DNA of 64,000 nt from Microcystis viridis FACHB-1342 (GTDB taxonomy: Bacteria; Cyanobacteriota; Cyanobacteriia; Cyanobacteriales; Microcystaceae): NCBI RefSeq assembly GCF_014698335.1, contig NZ_JACJSV010000007.1, positions 1 to 64,000 on the forward strand, in the 5' to 3' direction. This document shows positions 34,784-44,938 of the stretch, in pieces. The position numbers were made by a program, and so were the translations under genes. The stretch's first letter is position 1. Every line of letters begins with the position of its first letter. Under the pieces are notes generated by a model, which saw nothing but the letters and a program-made list of their open reading frames with translations, was not told the DNA's origin and did not search any database.

Positions 34784-37700
34784 CTATAGTCTGCTATTTA
34801 ATTCTTTTAATAAGGCTTTTAACCCTAAGATAAAGGGAGGTTCAACCCTGACATCCTCTGAGTTACGACCTTCTAAATTCGTTAAATTGGATTCTACCGA
34901 ACGCTTAACCTTTGTCCAGAGACTATTGCGCCATTGCTCATCGTCATACTGTCTGAGCGGTTTAATACTGGTGATTTTTAACTCCTTAAAAGCTTGTTGA
35001 AAATCCTCTAGAAATTTCTGAAGATTGGCTAATCCTACCTCCTCATCATCTGACCCAACCAGCTTAAAGCTTTCAATTTCCTGAAATTGAGTTAAATCAA
35101 GGCGATCTTGCCAGCCAAAAGCCTTCCCATTCACCTCACAATCTTCTCCTGCGAAAATCACTTCATCATCATCTTGTAATCCCGTTAAACGAGTCACATT
35201 TTGATCTAAAACTAAGCCACAAGCGACTTCTGCTTTCGGTTTAGAACTGAGGACAGTGGGTTCTTTTTTGTTCTCAAATCCTGATGCTTTACTGAGCAAT
35301 CGGCTAAAAAGAAGAGAAGTTTCACAATCTGGACTAAATCTTCCACTTAAATCCAACCAATTAAGAATCCGAGAGCCATTTCCCCCAATATAGACTGGCG
35401 TATTCAGCTTACGAGTGTATTTTTCCTCAATGTCTAAAGCACGCAATACAAGACCGATATAGTAATACAAACCTGAAATTCCTAGTGTAGAAAGTTGTAC
35501 AATCGTTTGCAGATCAGTATCGTCGTCCATCAGCGTTCGATTGCGTTCTAACCACTTGCTTCCTTCGGCCGCCAATAAGCCATCAAGTTTCACGAAAAAG
35601 GGTTCATCCCGCAAACTACTGCTTAAATCACTTAAATCTGTATTAAATTGCTGATTAAGAAAATCAGGTCGGTTTTTCCAAAATTGGGAAAAGAGGAGTC
35701 TTCCTGCTATCTGTACCGAACATTGATGAATCAAACGATTACCAACCCAGATAGAAATATCGGACGTTCCCCCTCCCATATCAATGCAGGTGGTATAAAG
35801 GAGGTCTTTTCCTTCTTCATCGGCAAAATAATGGGCTAATGCTAAACTTTCTGCACGATAGGGGTTGCCTCTGTCTAACCATTTATGGTCAATTCCCGTC
35901 GTTTTGCCTAAATCCTCGATAATTCGTTGCCACGTCACTTTATAGAGATTTTTGTCACTGCGAGAAAAGGCCGAGGGATAGGAAATAGACCAGTTGATCT
36001 TTTTGACATGATTTTTCGCCGCTTCAGCCGTAATTAAAAGGGCTAAATGCTTTAGAAAGGTGCGAGTATAGGCAATATTCTGAGGGTGCCATTTAAGATC
36101 GGTTTTAATATCATCTTGAGTGGGGTCAAACGCTCTGACATCTCCCAGAATATAGACTCGTCCATCTAAAATAGGTCTTTCTTGTCCAGCACCGCCTCTA
36201 ATCGTCAGAGTTGATGATACAGGAAATGTTTCAGCTTCGCCAGACATAAAGTAGTAATATAAAATGCAAAAACGAATAATTTGAGAGACTTGGGTAACTT
36301 GGAGATGTAGGGGAGTTAAGGTTACAGGTTCTCTAATATTTTCAGTTTGGTAATAAGCAGTAGTAAAGGATGTACCATAATCAACGCCCACTGTCCATGT
36401 TTTATTGGGATTTTGATCTCCCACGTTAGGCGGCGTTTTCAACACAATTAACCCTTGAGAAATCCCTATTTCATCCTGACAAAGAATATAATCGGGAAAA
36501 CTATCTAAACGAGTAATTTGGAAGTCTTTAAGATCAAGGGGATGAATTTCTCTTGCTTCAGGAAAAACGGCTCGAAAGATTTTATTTTGTTTGGTCGCTT
36601 CGGTGCGGTTGTCGAAATATAGCGCATAATACGCTTTCCAGTTCGGGGCTTTAAAATTCGGCCAAATTTCTAAGAATGGTTTCGCTGTAATTGCATTGTT
36701 AACTTCAATAGGATACTCTCTGTGAATGGTAAAGTCTCCCCCAGATAAGGGTAAAGTTAAAGATACTCTGACGGCTGATTGGTTGCCAATGGTCGTCGGA
36801 TTAAAAGCAAGGCGTTTAATGAGTTCTTCTGGGCTAAAATAATCAAGTATTTTAGGCTTTAGGGGTAATAAAGGCGTTAAAATACGTTTCTGCTCGTCAA
36901 CTATTATTCCTTCAGGAAGTAACGCCCCCGGTAATTGTCCTTCTCCTTCTAAATAGTAGAAAGTTTTTGCGAAAATATCTTCTTCACTAATGTGATGCAA
37001 ATTTGTCTTGGATTTTGCGTCAGTCCCCACAATCCCTACTTCACTTGGTATTAAAATACCTATTTTCTCTTTTAATATTCGTAAAAGACGAATACAAGTC
37101 ATATCTCCTTTAAATGTATGGGTAATGGTCGCTTCGCCGTTATCTTTAATATATTTACGAATAATAGAAAATCCGCGTCCTATTCCTTCCAGTACCAGTA
37201 ATCTTGACAAATACATAGAAAGTGCTTCATCAACTGGCACAGACAATGTATGATCTTCATATATCAGTTGTTCCCATGAAATCGAATCAGGAAAATTACC
37301 CGGACTATGGACTTCTAAAGCTTGTGGTGTTAGCTTCACTGTAATATTTCCTGATTTATTATAATCTCTATGAGTAATGGCATTTGATATTAATTCTCTG
37401 ACAACTACAAGGTCAATTTCATCGGTTTCTTGTCTAAGTCCTTTTTGATCTATGTAAGATATTTTCTCTATTTTTTGAGTCACTCGTTCCATTAATTGTT
37501 TAAATTGATAAGGTAGAGAGCCACAAATCTCTTCTCTTTGGAATTGTGGGCTATCAAGTTGTCCAAACACGAAAATTGATCTAGCTGTGGAAAAAATTTT
37601 ATCTGGATATTTATGGAAGCACAATACGGCTGATTTGTGTAGTTTCCGTTGTCCTAAATAATCAATAGGTGAATATAAACTTAGAAAATCTAAAATGTCT

Positions 37701-38647
37701 TCCCTGTTCTTTCCTTTCCACAACTCATTAGGATAAACTCTTTGAGCATATTCTATAATTGAATCCCAATCTAACTCCTCTATTCTGGCTTCTATACAGG
37801 GATGACGACTAGGAACAGTTTTTTCATATAATAATCTTAGGTCTTCTTGAGAAGAGATAATCTTAATCTTGGAATTATGTACTATATTATTATCAATTTC
37901 TTGTAAACCACTTTTATTTTTAGCAATCCAAATATCTTGATTAGCTCCGTTGATCGTAAAAATAGGTTTCTGAGGATAACTTTTATAAATTTTATTTGTT
38001 TCTAGCTGTTTTTGTATATATCCAATAACATCAGAAATACTAATTAAACTATTGGGAGTAGCTTGACCATCTAACCCCCCTTCTATCGCTTGACATAACA
38101 AATGGGTGAAGACGCTAGATGAACTGTCTGCCAATTCATAGCTCTTCTGACTTTCTTGACAAGAGGCAATAATAGCAATACCTTTGGGTAATTCTAGTTC
38201 TAGATTTTCCAAGGGATTAAATTCGTTTTTTTTAGTCCCTATTTCACTTAAGATTTTGCCACTATGACAAGCATCAATAATAATGATAGCACGCTCAATT
38301 CCTGATGCTCTTAGCTGATTTATAAGATTTTTAAAAGGGTAATAACTATCTTCATCTAAGCCCAGTTTAATACAATATTGCTGATTTTTGACAATTCCAT
38401 GTCCGGAGAAATAGAACAATAATTGATCGCTAGAATTCAATTTTTTGAGAATTTCTTTTAGTTCTTTTAAAAAGGAAAATTCGTTCTCACAATTGTGAAG
38501 AGGCGGATAAATAGGCTCGCATCTTCCAAGATTAGGATCGGTTAACAAAGTCCACAAACGAGATGAATCACGGTTGCCAGCCTGCAATTCATCCCCTGTC
38601 CGTGCATTAACAACAAATGCTATTCTTTTCCCTGTTGTTTCGTTCAT
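34784..38647 (-). CDS. Caspase-like protease / GHKL ATPase / actin-Hsp70-like ATPase fusion
   Basis: A 1287-residue three-part protein. Residues ~5-245 are a C14 caspase-like (metacaspase) domain with catalytic His83 in FYFSGHG and Cys127 in IIIDACHSG. Residues ~275-530 resemble the GHKL-type ATP-binding half of AlbA/RecG-like regulators, with the N-box RELISNAITHRDY (Glu418, Asn422) and EVHSPGNFP. After a ~200-residue linker, residues ~750-1200 form an ASKHA ATPase: VGVDYGTSFTTAYY (phosphate 1), CIDMGGGTSDISIW (phosphate 2) and PVYIGGNGSRILN (adenosine). It likely couples nucleotide-driven sensing to protease activation. It is the middle gene of a three-gene operon. Confidence 0.85.
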   Translation of the reverse strand: MNETTGKRIAFVVNARTGDELQAGNRDSSRLWTLLTDPNLGRCEPIYPPLHNCENEFSFLKELKEILKKLNSSDQLLFYFSGHGIVKNQQYCIKLGLDEDSYYPFKNLINQLRASGIERAIIIIDACHSGKILSEIGTKKNEFNPLENLELELPKGIAIIASCQESQKSYELADSSSSVFTHLLCQAIEGGLDGQATPNSLISISDVIGYIQKQLETNKIYKSYPQKPIFTINGANQDIWIAKNKSGLQEIDNNIVHNSKIKIISSQEDLRLLYEKTVPSRHPCIEARIEELDWDSIIEYAQRVYPNELWKGKNREDILDFLSLYSPIDYLGQRKLHKSAVLCFHKYPDKIFSTARSIFVFGQLDSPQFQREEICGSLPYQFKQLMERVTQKIEKISYIDQKGLRQETDEIDLVVVRELISNAITHRDYNKSGNITVKLTPQALEVHSPGNFPDSISWEQLIYEDHTLSVPVDEALSMYLSRLLVLEGIGRGFSIIRKYIKDNGEATITHTFKGDMTCIRLLRILKEKIGILIPSEVGIVGTDAKSKTNLHHISEEDIFAKTFYYLEGEGQLPGALLPEGIIVDEQKRILTPLLPLKPKILDYFSPEELIKRLAFNPTTIGNQSAVRVSLTLPLSGGDFTIHREYPIEVNNAITAKPFLEIWPNFKAPNWKAYYALYFDNRTEATKQNKIFRAVFPEAREIHPLDLKDFQITRLDSFPDYILCQDEIGISQGLIVLKTPPNVGDQNPNKTWTVGVDYGTSFTTAYYQTENIREPVTLTPLHLQVTQVSQIIRFCILYYYFMSGEAETFPVSSTLTIRGGAGQERPILDGRVYILGDVRAFDPTQDDIKTDLKWHPQNIAYTRTFLKHLALLITAEAAKNHVKKINWSISYPSAFSRSDKNLYKVTWQRIIEDLGKTTGIDHKWLDRGNPYRAESLALAHYFADEEGKDLLYTTCIDMGGGTSDISIWVGNRLIHQCSVQIAGRLLFSQFWKNRPDFLNQQFNTDLSDLSSSLRDEPFFVKLDGLLAAEGSKWLERNRTLMDDDTDLQTIVQLSTLGISGLYYYIGLVLRALDIEEKYTRKLNTPVYIGGNGSRILNWLDLSGRFSPDCETSLLFSRLLSKASGFENKKEPTVLSSKPKAEVACGLVLDQNVTRLTGLQDDDEVIFAGEDCEVNGKAFGWQDRLDLTQFQEIESFKLVGSDDEEVGLANLQKFLEDFQQAFKELKITSIKPLRQYDDEQWRNSLWTKVKRSVESNLTNLEGRNSEDVRVEPPFILGLKALLKELNSRL

Positions 38648-38650
38648 GAT

Positions 38651-39076
38651 TTATTGTTTATAAATGTTGACCAAAATATTTGATTCTGTTGAGCTAGACT
38701 GAAGTTGAGCAATTGTAGTTTGAATATTTTCAATTTGTTGCGGAGAAATATTTTCAATGGTATAAGTTTGAGTTCCAATTGTCATTGAAACAGAGTATCT
38801 GGGTTTTTGAGATTGCCAGTATGCTAAAACTGAAATAAAAGTTCCGACAGCAGATAAGGCTAAACTAGCAATGGCTATTCCTATCGTTAATCCGCCATCC
38901 TTCACCTTAGATAAAGATTCAAGTTTTTCTTGTTTTACGGTTAAGTTACACTCTTTTTCAATTAGCATAGCAAGGTATTCTAATTCATAAGAGTCTTCCG
39001 ATGTAACCTCGTGTTGTAAATTTATGTTAATGTTCATAACTGTTTGTTCATTATTACTAGACTTATTATAATCCAA
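38651..39076 (-). CDS. Small one-TM protein, EACC1-like, upstream of the caspase fusion
   Basis: A 141-residue protein. An N-terminal strand-helix unit (ININLQHEV, then YELEYLAMLIEKECNLTVKQ) leads to a membrane helix at ~66-92 (LTIGIAIASLALSAVGTFIS), then a C-terminal strand-rich unit (YSVSMTIGTQTYTIENI). The layout matches the effector-associated constant component EACC1 of caspase, trypsin and CHAT conflict systems, although sequence similarity by eye is modest. Only 3 bases separate it from the caspase fusion gene, so it is probably co-translated. It may anchor or regulate the protease. Confidence 0.65.
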   Translation of the reverse strand: MDYNKSSNNEQTVMNININLQHEVTSEDSYELEYLAMLIEKECNLTVKQEKLESLSKVKDGGLTIGIAIASLALSAVGTFISVLAYWQSQKPRYSVSMTIGTQTYTIENISPQQIENIQTTIAQLQSSSTESNILVNIYKQ

Positions 39077-39162
39077 CTAATGGCAGACAGGAACAGTATC
39101 GATTACAATATAAAACCACTAAAACATAAATCAAGTTTTTCTGTGCTAAATTTATGTTATAA

Positions 39163-40467
39163 AATCCTGACAAACCAGAAAAAATCATCATTCAAATTGA
39201 TGGTACGCCGTCTATGAAAGGGTTTGTCAGCGATCGCAATAGTCGCTACATTAGAACCCTAAGATTATTAAGAAGTGCGACAAATACAGCTTTTCCCGTC
39301 ACTCCATCTCCTACCTTTTATGTTTTTGGGACTCAGCGACTCAAGGAGCCGATCAATCATCAATCAGCTGAAACTGCCTGGTTTTATAGTGGGGGAAGAC
39401 CTGAATTAAGAGATGCGGCCACTCATAAAATTATCGCACCCCAAAAGACTGATCCGCCCAATTCTCTCTATGTAATTGTCACAGATTTATATCAAGAAAA
39501 AGCTCAATGGGAAGACTTAGTAGCACAGCTCAAAGATCATTATCTCCTGAAGGATGACGCCGTCGGTATTATCGCAGTCAAAAGTGAATTTTTGGGGGAT
39601 ATTTATGATGTCGGATTAGATAATATTCGTTATCCCAGTGTTAAAACAAATCATCCCTTTTATATCTTAGTGTTAGGTCGCTATTCTCAGGTTAAACAAT
39701 ATTTCGATAAAATCAAATCGGAAAGTCAAAATACAGGACTTGATTTTCCTGCTGAAAATTTTGTTATTTTCTCCACTCAAATTTTTGAAAAACCTGCTTT
39801 ACTGCAAATTAATGACAATGAACAACCTACCCCTTCATCTTCTTCTCCGACATCAGATAATCCTCAGAAATCAGGAATTAGACGAGTAGAAGTGATTAAT
39901 GATGGTAGAATAGTGATCAAAAAAGTGGAGAATCCTCAAAATGTAGAACGACTTATTATTCCTAGTCAAACGAGCAATGATAGTCCAAAAGAAACTTCTT
40001 TAAAATATAGACTTAACTATAATCCTCTGCCCTATACTTTGCCTCTAGGGAATTCTGCTAGTTATCAACTCAATGGTGATAGTGACTTTAATAACAACAC
40101 AGAAGAATTTAAAAAATTAGATCCCCAAAGTTCACTGATTCCCCTTCAACTAACGAATTGGCAATCTACGAATAGTCAATTAGAATTTAATGCTTTAATA
40201 AATCTTGACAATAATCCTCAAGGAATTGGCGTTTATCGCTTAATTTTTGATGTGTTTCCCGAAAAAATTTCTGGCTCATCAAGACCATATCAAGCCCCGT
40301 CTTGGTGGAAAGATTGGAGTTTTGGCGAAAACGAAATTTTTGCAGGAGATAGAACTTACAATTTACAACCCTTTTTATATAATCTAGGAGATACGACTTT
40401 TAGAATTATTGAAAATAAGCCAAATGTTGCTCTTGGCCGTCTTTGCTTTATTATCCACAAAAAGTAG
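39163..40467 (+). pseudogene. vWA-domain protein truncated at its N-terminus
   Basis: The frame is open from 39163 and already reads DKPEKIIIQIDGTPSMKGFV, where DGTPS is the MIDAS metal site of a vWA domain. The first possible ATG (39214) falls inside that motif, so the normal N-terminus is missing; a stop lies at 39160. The rest is intact: vWA body (TFYVFGTQR, NSLYVIVTDLYQEKA), a Ser/Pro linker (TPSSSSPTSDNPQ) and a beta-rich C-terminal domain to residue ~430. It is divergent from the caspase operon and probably once its partner. Confidence 0.7.
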
Positions 40468-40903
40468 GGGTTTGTCAATCAATCAAAACACGGGAGCATC
40501 GAGAGCATCCCATTTATGTAAAAATATAAGAGAGAACACCAAAAATAAGTGATTAAATTTATTCAATAGGACAAGCAGACATAACGAATTTATCTTCATT
40601 ATCGCCTCTAAGAAGGAATTAAGGAAGAGATTTAGACAATTTATTCAACTGTAAGCGATTAAATAGCCAGTTGACCATTAGACACCTCCATAATATTATT
40701 TTAAGACTGAAAATGTTTCCAGCAAAGGAGTTGGGCTAAATAAAAATTATTTTATTTGCCCCATAGTTTTTTTATAAAATTAAATTAGCAATGAAAGACA
40801 TACATTTCAGTCGTTGCACTATTTTGTTAGTACACAGCATAAAAGCAAGCTGTGATTGGTTTGTCACTCTTGGAGATATCTACTGATTAGGTATCTCGAA
40901 TAA
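40468..40903. other. Gene-free stretch with element remnants
   Basis: GGGAGCATCGAGAGCATCCC near 40492 resembles the terminal repeat of the element at 2544. GGGCTAAATAAAA and TTTTATTTGCCC (40733-40762) can form an imperfect hairpin. Otherwise AT-rich with no gene. A deletion here probably removed the N-terminus of the OmpA-like gene that follows. Confidence 0.4.
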
Positions 40904-41401
40904 GCAAATCGAAAACTTCAAAAACTACAAACAGCAACCCCGATAGTTATCGATGAAAAATCAGGAAAATTCAAATTTCAGTCAGGAAGTGCTGAATTAA
41001 ACCCCGCTTTAAAAACCTATATTCGTCAGCGCATTATTCCCGCTATCGAAACCATTACCAAAGACAGAGAAATCGACTTTATTCAAGTAATTGGACACAC
41101 GGACGGACAGGGAATACAAAAGACAAGTAATCTCGATAAAAATATCGAATCGGTTGCCAGCAGAAAACAATCTGTTAAAATGCTAGTACCCGGTTCTAAC
41201 ACTGATTTAGGATTAATGCGAGCTTTAGCAGTAGTGCAAGAAATCGAAAGCACAGGTAAACTCAAAAACGTCAAATTTCGAGCTTTTTCCGCAGGACAGT
41301 TATACCTCCCATCGGGTAAATTAGCTGCGGTTAATCGTGACGCAGATGCAAGCAGACGCAGAATTGAAATCCGTTTTATTCCCCCCGGTAAAAAACAATA
41401 A
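40904..41401 (+). pseudogene. OmpA/MotB-like domain lacking its N-terminus
   Basis: The open frame from 40904 has no start codon before residue ~93. It begins in coiled-coil-like KLQKLQ, then shows OmpA-family peptidoglycan-binding motifs: FKFQSGSAELNPAL, IDFIQVIGHTDGQG, SNTDLGLMRALAVVQEI and SRRRIEIRF. Full-length relatives have a membrane helix and coiled coil before this domain, as in MotB-like proteins. It follows the truncated vWA gene in the same direction, so both may be remains of one plus-strand operon. Confidence 0.75.
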
Positions 41402-41402
41402 T

Positions 41403-41612
41403 TTATTCTATTTCTTCCACGGAATAATTAACCGTTTCTAGGGTGACATCCTCGTATAAATCCCGAAAAGATGCCGTCAGATTAATACTCTGCAAACTAA
41501 AACTTTCTTGCTGATAGGTTTGCAGAATCCATAAACCCTGTTCACCCCGTCGAAAAGTTTCCACTCGTTGGTGTTTACTATTCACTAAGAGGTGGTGATT
41601 CGGTGGTAGTGA
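41403..41612 (-). pseudogene. Uma2 (DUF820) C-terminal fragment
   Basis: Only the last ~65 residues of a Uma2-family PD-(D/E)XK protein remain, reading LLVNSKHQRVETFRRGEQGL and ending TLETVNYSVEEIE. The catalytic part is absent. The upstream side runs into a MITE at 41621, which may have accompanied the deletion. Confidence 0.6.
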
Positions 41613-41620
41613 TGGAGACT

Positions 41621-41726
41621 TAAGTACCTAAGCAAAATTAATTACACATTTCGATAAAGCTTTTGCCTCTTGCCTATTGCCTCTTGCCTGTCTTCACTAG
41701 GAAATTTATTTTGCATGACTACTTAA
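41621..41726. mobile_element. MITE with TTAAGTA...GCAAAAT ends (~106 bp)
   Basis: The left end TTAAGTACCTAAGCAAAATT and the right end, whose complement reads TTAAGTAGTCATGCAAAATA, form ~24-base imperfect terminal repeats. The interior is a TTGCCTCTTGCCT / TTGCCTATTGCCT tandem. The remaining DNA to the hisD stop (41727-41993) shows no gene. Confidence 0.65.
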
Positions 41727-41993
41727 TCCTTTGCTTTGCTGGGTAAGCAACTCATATAAAGTTGATTTTGTCAAGGATTGTTAAGATGCGGTTACTCTGG
41801 TAGATATTGCCATAGACCGGATGAGTTGGGGAGCAATAAATATCTTAATGGTGAGTCTAATTTATGACAAGAGAGTCATCCCAATCTATGGGGAGATATT
41901 AGATAAAAAAGGAAGTGGTAATCTCGAAGAACAGCAAGGTAAAAAAATTAAGGATATGGGAATCAAAAAATATGTCACAAGACCATACTTTTT

Positions 41994-43250
41994 CTAGGTT
42001 TTGTCCTGTCCTCGGTACTCTATGCCCTCATCCGTTGCCGTAAAGCCCTCTGCTTGCGCTAATATTTGTAGATTGTGGGCTATGGAGGCGAAGGAATCGG
42101 CGGGATATTCGATCAAAGTGGCGGAATCGAGAAAAGTTTCCACTCCCACGGGACAACCTAAATAATCAGCCACCGCTTTTGGAGTAGTAGAACCAAGGAG
42201 AATAGTTCCCGATTGTCTCACAGAAGATAGCTTTTCCCAGGGTTCATCGATCATTAAGGATAAATGGGTAGGAGCAAAAAGATTCGATAATTCGATCGCT
42301 TTCTCCAATGATTCCACCACCACGATTAAACCATAATGAGCGATCGCTTTTTCCGTTAACAATCTCTGGGGATGTACCTGTAACTGTTTTTGTACTTCTT
42401 CCTGTACTATTAAAGCCAAAGCCTTATCCGTCGTCAATAAAATCGCTGCCGCTAGGGAATACTGTTCCGCTTGCGCTAATAGATCTAGGGCCAACTGTCT
42501 AGGATTAGCTTGATTATCAGCAATAATAACTAAATCAGAAGTAATAGAGAGATAATCGATTTTTACATGATCAGAAACCAGTTTTTTAGCCAAATTAGTG
42601 TAAAAATCACCTATTCCGGCAATCATCTCCACAGGAGCGATCGTTTTTGTCCCGTAGGCTAAAGCGGCGATCGCCTGTGGTCCAGCCACCCGATAAATCT
42701 CACTAATACCCACCGATTGGGCTGCCACTAAAATCGCCGGATGGATGCGTAAATCCTCATCGGCGGGGGACACCATGACAATCCGTTTAACCCCCGCTAT
42801 TTTGGCAGGAATCGCCTGTTGGAGCAATAAACTGAGATAGGCTCGTTTACCATCGGGAACGACAATTCCCACACTGTTAATCGGTTGATAACGTTTCCCT
42901 CGAACCGTACCATCCTCAGGAAACTGCACCCAAGCTTTGGGAAGACGCTGACGGTGAAAAGCCTCCATTTTTGCACAGGCAATAGCGATCGCATTTAATA
43001 AATCCTGGGACACCTGTTGATAAGCAGCATCGAGTTCCGAGCCACTCACCTTAAGTTGTTGTAGATTAAGGGACTGTTGGTAGAATTTTTCCGTGTAATC
43101 CACCAACGAGCGATCGCCAGTAAGTCGCACCTGATCGATAATCTCTCGGACAAGCGATTCTTTTTCCCGAATTTCCGGATCGTCGAATCGTTCCCGAATT
43201 CGTCTCAGTTCCGTTCTGGCTGACCATGGCTCTGTGATAATTCGCAACAT
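41994..43250 (-). CDS. hisD: Histidinol dehydrogenase
   Basis: A 418-residue enzyme that catalyses the last two steps of histidine synthesis, oxidising histidinol to histidine with two NAD+ and a zinc ion. Typical segments are GIVVPDGKRAYLSLLLQQAI, RIVMVSPADEDLRIHPAILV, EIYRVAGPQAIAALAYGT and the signature MIAGIGDFYTNLAKKLVSDH. The usual GGG/AYPSSVLM wording is diverged (DGKRAYLSLLL), marking a divergent, possibly second HisD-like paralog as seen in cyanobacteria. Expected Zn and catalytic His residues lie in APTHLSLM and the C-terminal half. Confidence 0.85.
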   Translation of the reverse strand: MLRIITEPWSARTELRRIRERFDDPEIREKESLVREIIDQVRLTGDRSLVDYTEKFYQQSLNLQQLKVSGSELDAAYQQVSQDLLNAIAIACAKMEAFHRQRLPKAWVQFPEDGTVRGKRYQPINSVGIVVPDGKRAYLSLLLQQAIPAKIAGVKRIVMVSPADEDLRIHPAILVAAQSVGISEIYRVAGPQAIAALAYGTKTIAPVEMIAGIGDFYTNLAKKLVSDHVKIDYLSITSDLVIIADNQANPRQLALDLLAQAEQYSLAAAILLTTDKALALIVQEEVQKQLQVHPQRLLTEKAIAHYGLIVVVESLEKAIELSNLFAPTHLSLMIDEPWEKLSSVRQSGTILLGSTTPKAVADYLGCPVGVETFLDSATLIEYPADSFASIAHNLQILAQAEGFTATDEGIEYRGQDKT

Positions 43251-43359
43251 CGAGCTATTATCCTCTAGGGGCGAAACGAGATTAAAAGGTTTTCACTTCT
43301 CACACTCTAGCTTATCGCTTTCAATCTTGACCGGGGAGGGAGACGAAGTCGGTTAATTT

Positions 43360-43475
43360 AGCCGTCAGGAGTCAGGAGTCAGGAGATAGGAGTCAGGAGA
43401 TTATTTTTATTTTTTCTCCCCACACCCCACACCCCACACCCCACACCCCGCACCCCACTTCCCCACTTCCCGATT
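43360..43475. repeat. GTCAGGA tandem and CCCCACA heptamer array
   Basis: A tandem of GTCAGGAGTCAGGA (43364-43399) is followed by CACACCCCACACCCCACACC (43424-43455) and degenerate CCCCACTTCCCC units. The composition matches the rimI-upstream array on the opposite strand. It lies in the hisD-accC divergent promoter region. Confidence 0.75.
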
Positions 43476-43548
43476 TCCCCAAGGTAACAAAACCAGATAT
43501 TCTACTAAATAGTCGCCTATCACACCAGCCTGATCTCGTGGTCGTCCA

Positions 43549-44895
43549 ATGCAGTTTGCCAAGATATTAATCGCCAATCGCGGGGAAATCGCCTTAAGAA
43601 TCCTTCATAGTTGCGAAGAATTGGGCATTAGAACCGTTGCCGTCCACTCTACCATCGATCGCCATGCCCTTCATGTTCAATTGGCCGATGAGAGTGTTTG
43701 TATTGGTCCGCCTCCGAGCAGCAAAAGTTACCTAAATATCCCTAATATCATCTCGGCTGCCCTAACACGCAACGCCACGGCCATCCATCCCGGTTACGGT
43801 TTTTTGGCAGAAAACGCCCGCTTTGCCGAAATTTGTGCCGATCATCAGTTAACTTTTATCGGTCCGTCTCCCAGTGCTATTCTGGCTATGGGGGATAAAT
43901 CTACCGCTAAAAAAACCATGCAAAAAGCGGGAGTTCCCACTATCCCCGGCAGTGGTGGTTTAATTACCTCAGAAGCGGAAGCAAAACGTATCGCTGATGA
44001 CATCGGTTATCCTGTCCTGATTAAAGCCACCGCCGGCGGTGGAGGGCGTGGGATGCGTCTTGTCAAGAGTGCAGATGAACTAGGTAATATGTTAAAAGCC
44101 GCCCAAGGAGAAGCAGAAGCGGCTTTTGGCAATTCAGGAGTATATCTAGAAAAATTTATCGAATGTCCCCGACATATCGAGTTTCAGATTTTGGCCGATA
44201 GTCACGGTAACGTGATCCATTTAGGAGAAAGAGACTGTTCGATTCAGCGACGACACCAAAAACTGCTAGAAGAGGCACCCAGCACCTTCTTAACGCCCCA
44301 TTTACGCTCAAAAATGGGTAATGCCGCTGTTAAAGCCGCTAAATCGATTAATTACGTCGGGGTGGGAACTGTGGAATTTTTAGTCGATAAACAGGGCAAT
44401 TTTTACTTCATGGAAATGAACACCCGTATTCAGGTGGAACACCCCGTCACGGAGATGATCACGGGGATAGACCTGATCCGAGAACAAATTCTGGTGGCAC
44501 AGGGCGAAAAACTGCAAATTAAGCAAGATCAGGTGATATTTAGAGGGCATTCGATCGAGTGTCGCATTAATGCCGAGGATCCCGATCACAATTTTCGCCC
44601 TCACCCCGGCAAAATTAGCGGTTATCTGCCCCCCGGTGGTCCGGGTGTCCGCATGGATTCCCACGTTTACACCGATTACGAAATCCCCCCCTATTACGAT
44701 TCCCTAATCGGTAAATTAATTGTCTGGGGAGAAAATCGCGAAACTGCGATTAAACGCATGAAACGCGCTCTGCGGGAATGTGCGATCACGGGAGTACCGA
44801 CAACTATTGATTTCCATCGTAAAATATTGGAAACTCCCGCCTTTTTAGCCGGAGATGTTTATACTAATTTCATCCAGGAACATCTCTTGCCCTAG
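43549..44895 (+). CDS. accC: Acetyl-CoA carboxylase, biotin carboxylase subunit
   Basis: A 448-residue ATP-grasp enzyme that carboxylates the biotin of AccB in the first step of fatty acid synthesis. It begins [20 protein letters not shown]. The glycine-rich ATP loop is [14 protein letters not shown] near residue 160; the catalytic region includes [19 protein letters not shown] and [20 protein letters not shown]. Length and all motifs are standard. It is transcribed alone, with Uma2 genes following. Confidence 0.97.
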   Translation: MQFAKILIANRGEIALRILHSCEELGIRTVAVHSTIDRHALHVQLADESVCIGPPPSSKSYLNIPNIISAALTRNATAIHPGYGFLAENARFAEICADHQLTFIGPSPSAILAMGDKSTAKKTMQKAGVPTIPGSGGLITSEAEAKRIADDIGYPVLIKATAGGGGRGMRLVKSADELGNMLKAAQGEAEAAFGNSGVYLEKFIECPRHIEFQILADSHGNVIHLGERDCSIQRRHQKLLEEAPSTFLTPHLRSKMGNAAVKAAKSINYVGVGTVEFLVDKQGNFYFMEMNTRIQVEHPVTEMITGIDLIREQILVAQGEKLQIKQDQVIFRGHSIECRINAEDPDHNFRPHPGKISGYLPPGGPGVRMDSHVYTDYEIPPYYDSLIGKLIVWGENRETAIKRMKRALRECAITGVPTTIDFHRKILETPAFLAGDVYTNFIQEHLLP

Positions 44896-44938
44896 GGCGT
44901 TACCATAAATTTTAGACGAGAGTAGGTTGGGTATAATA

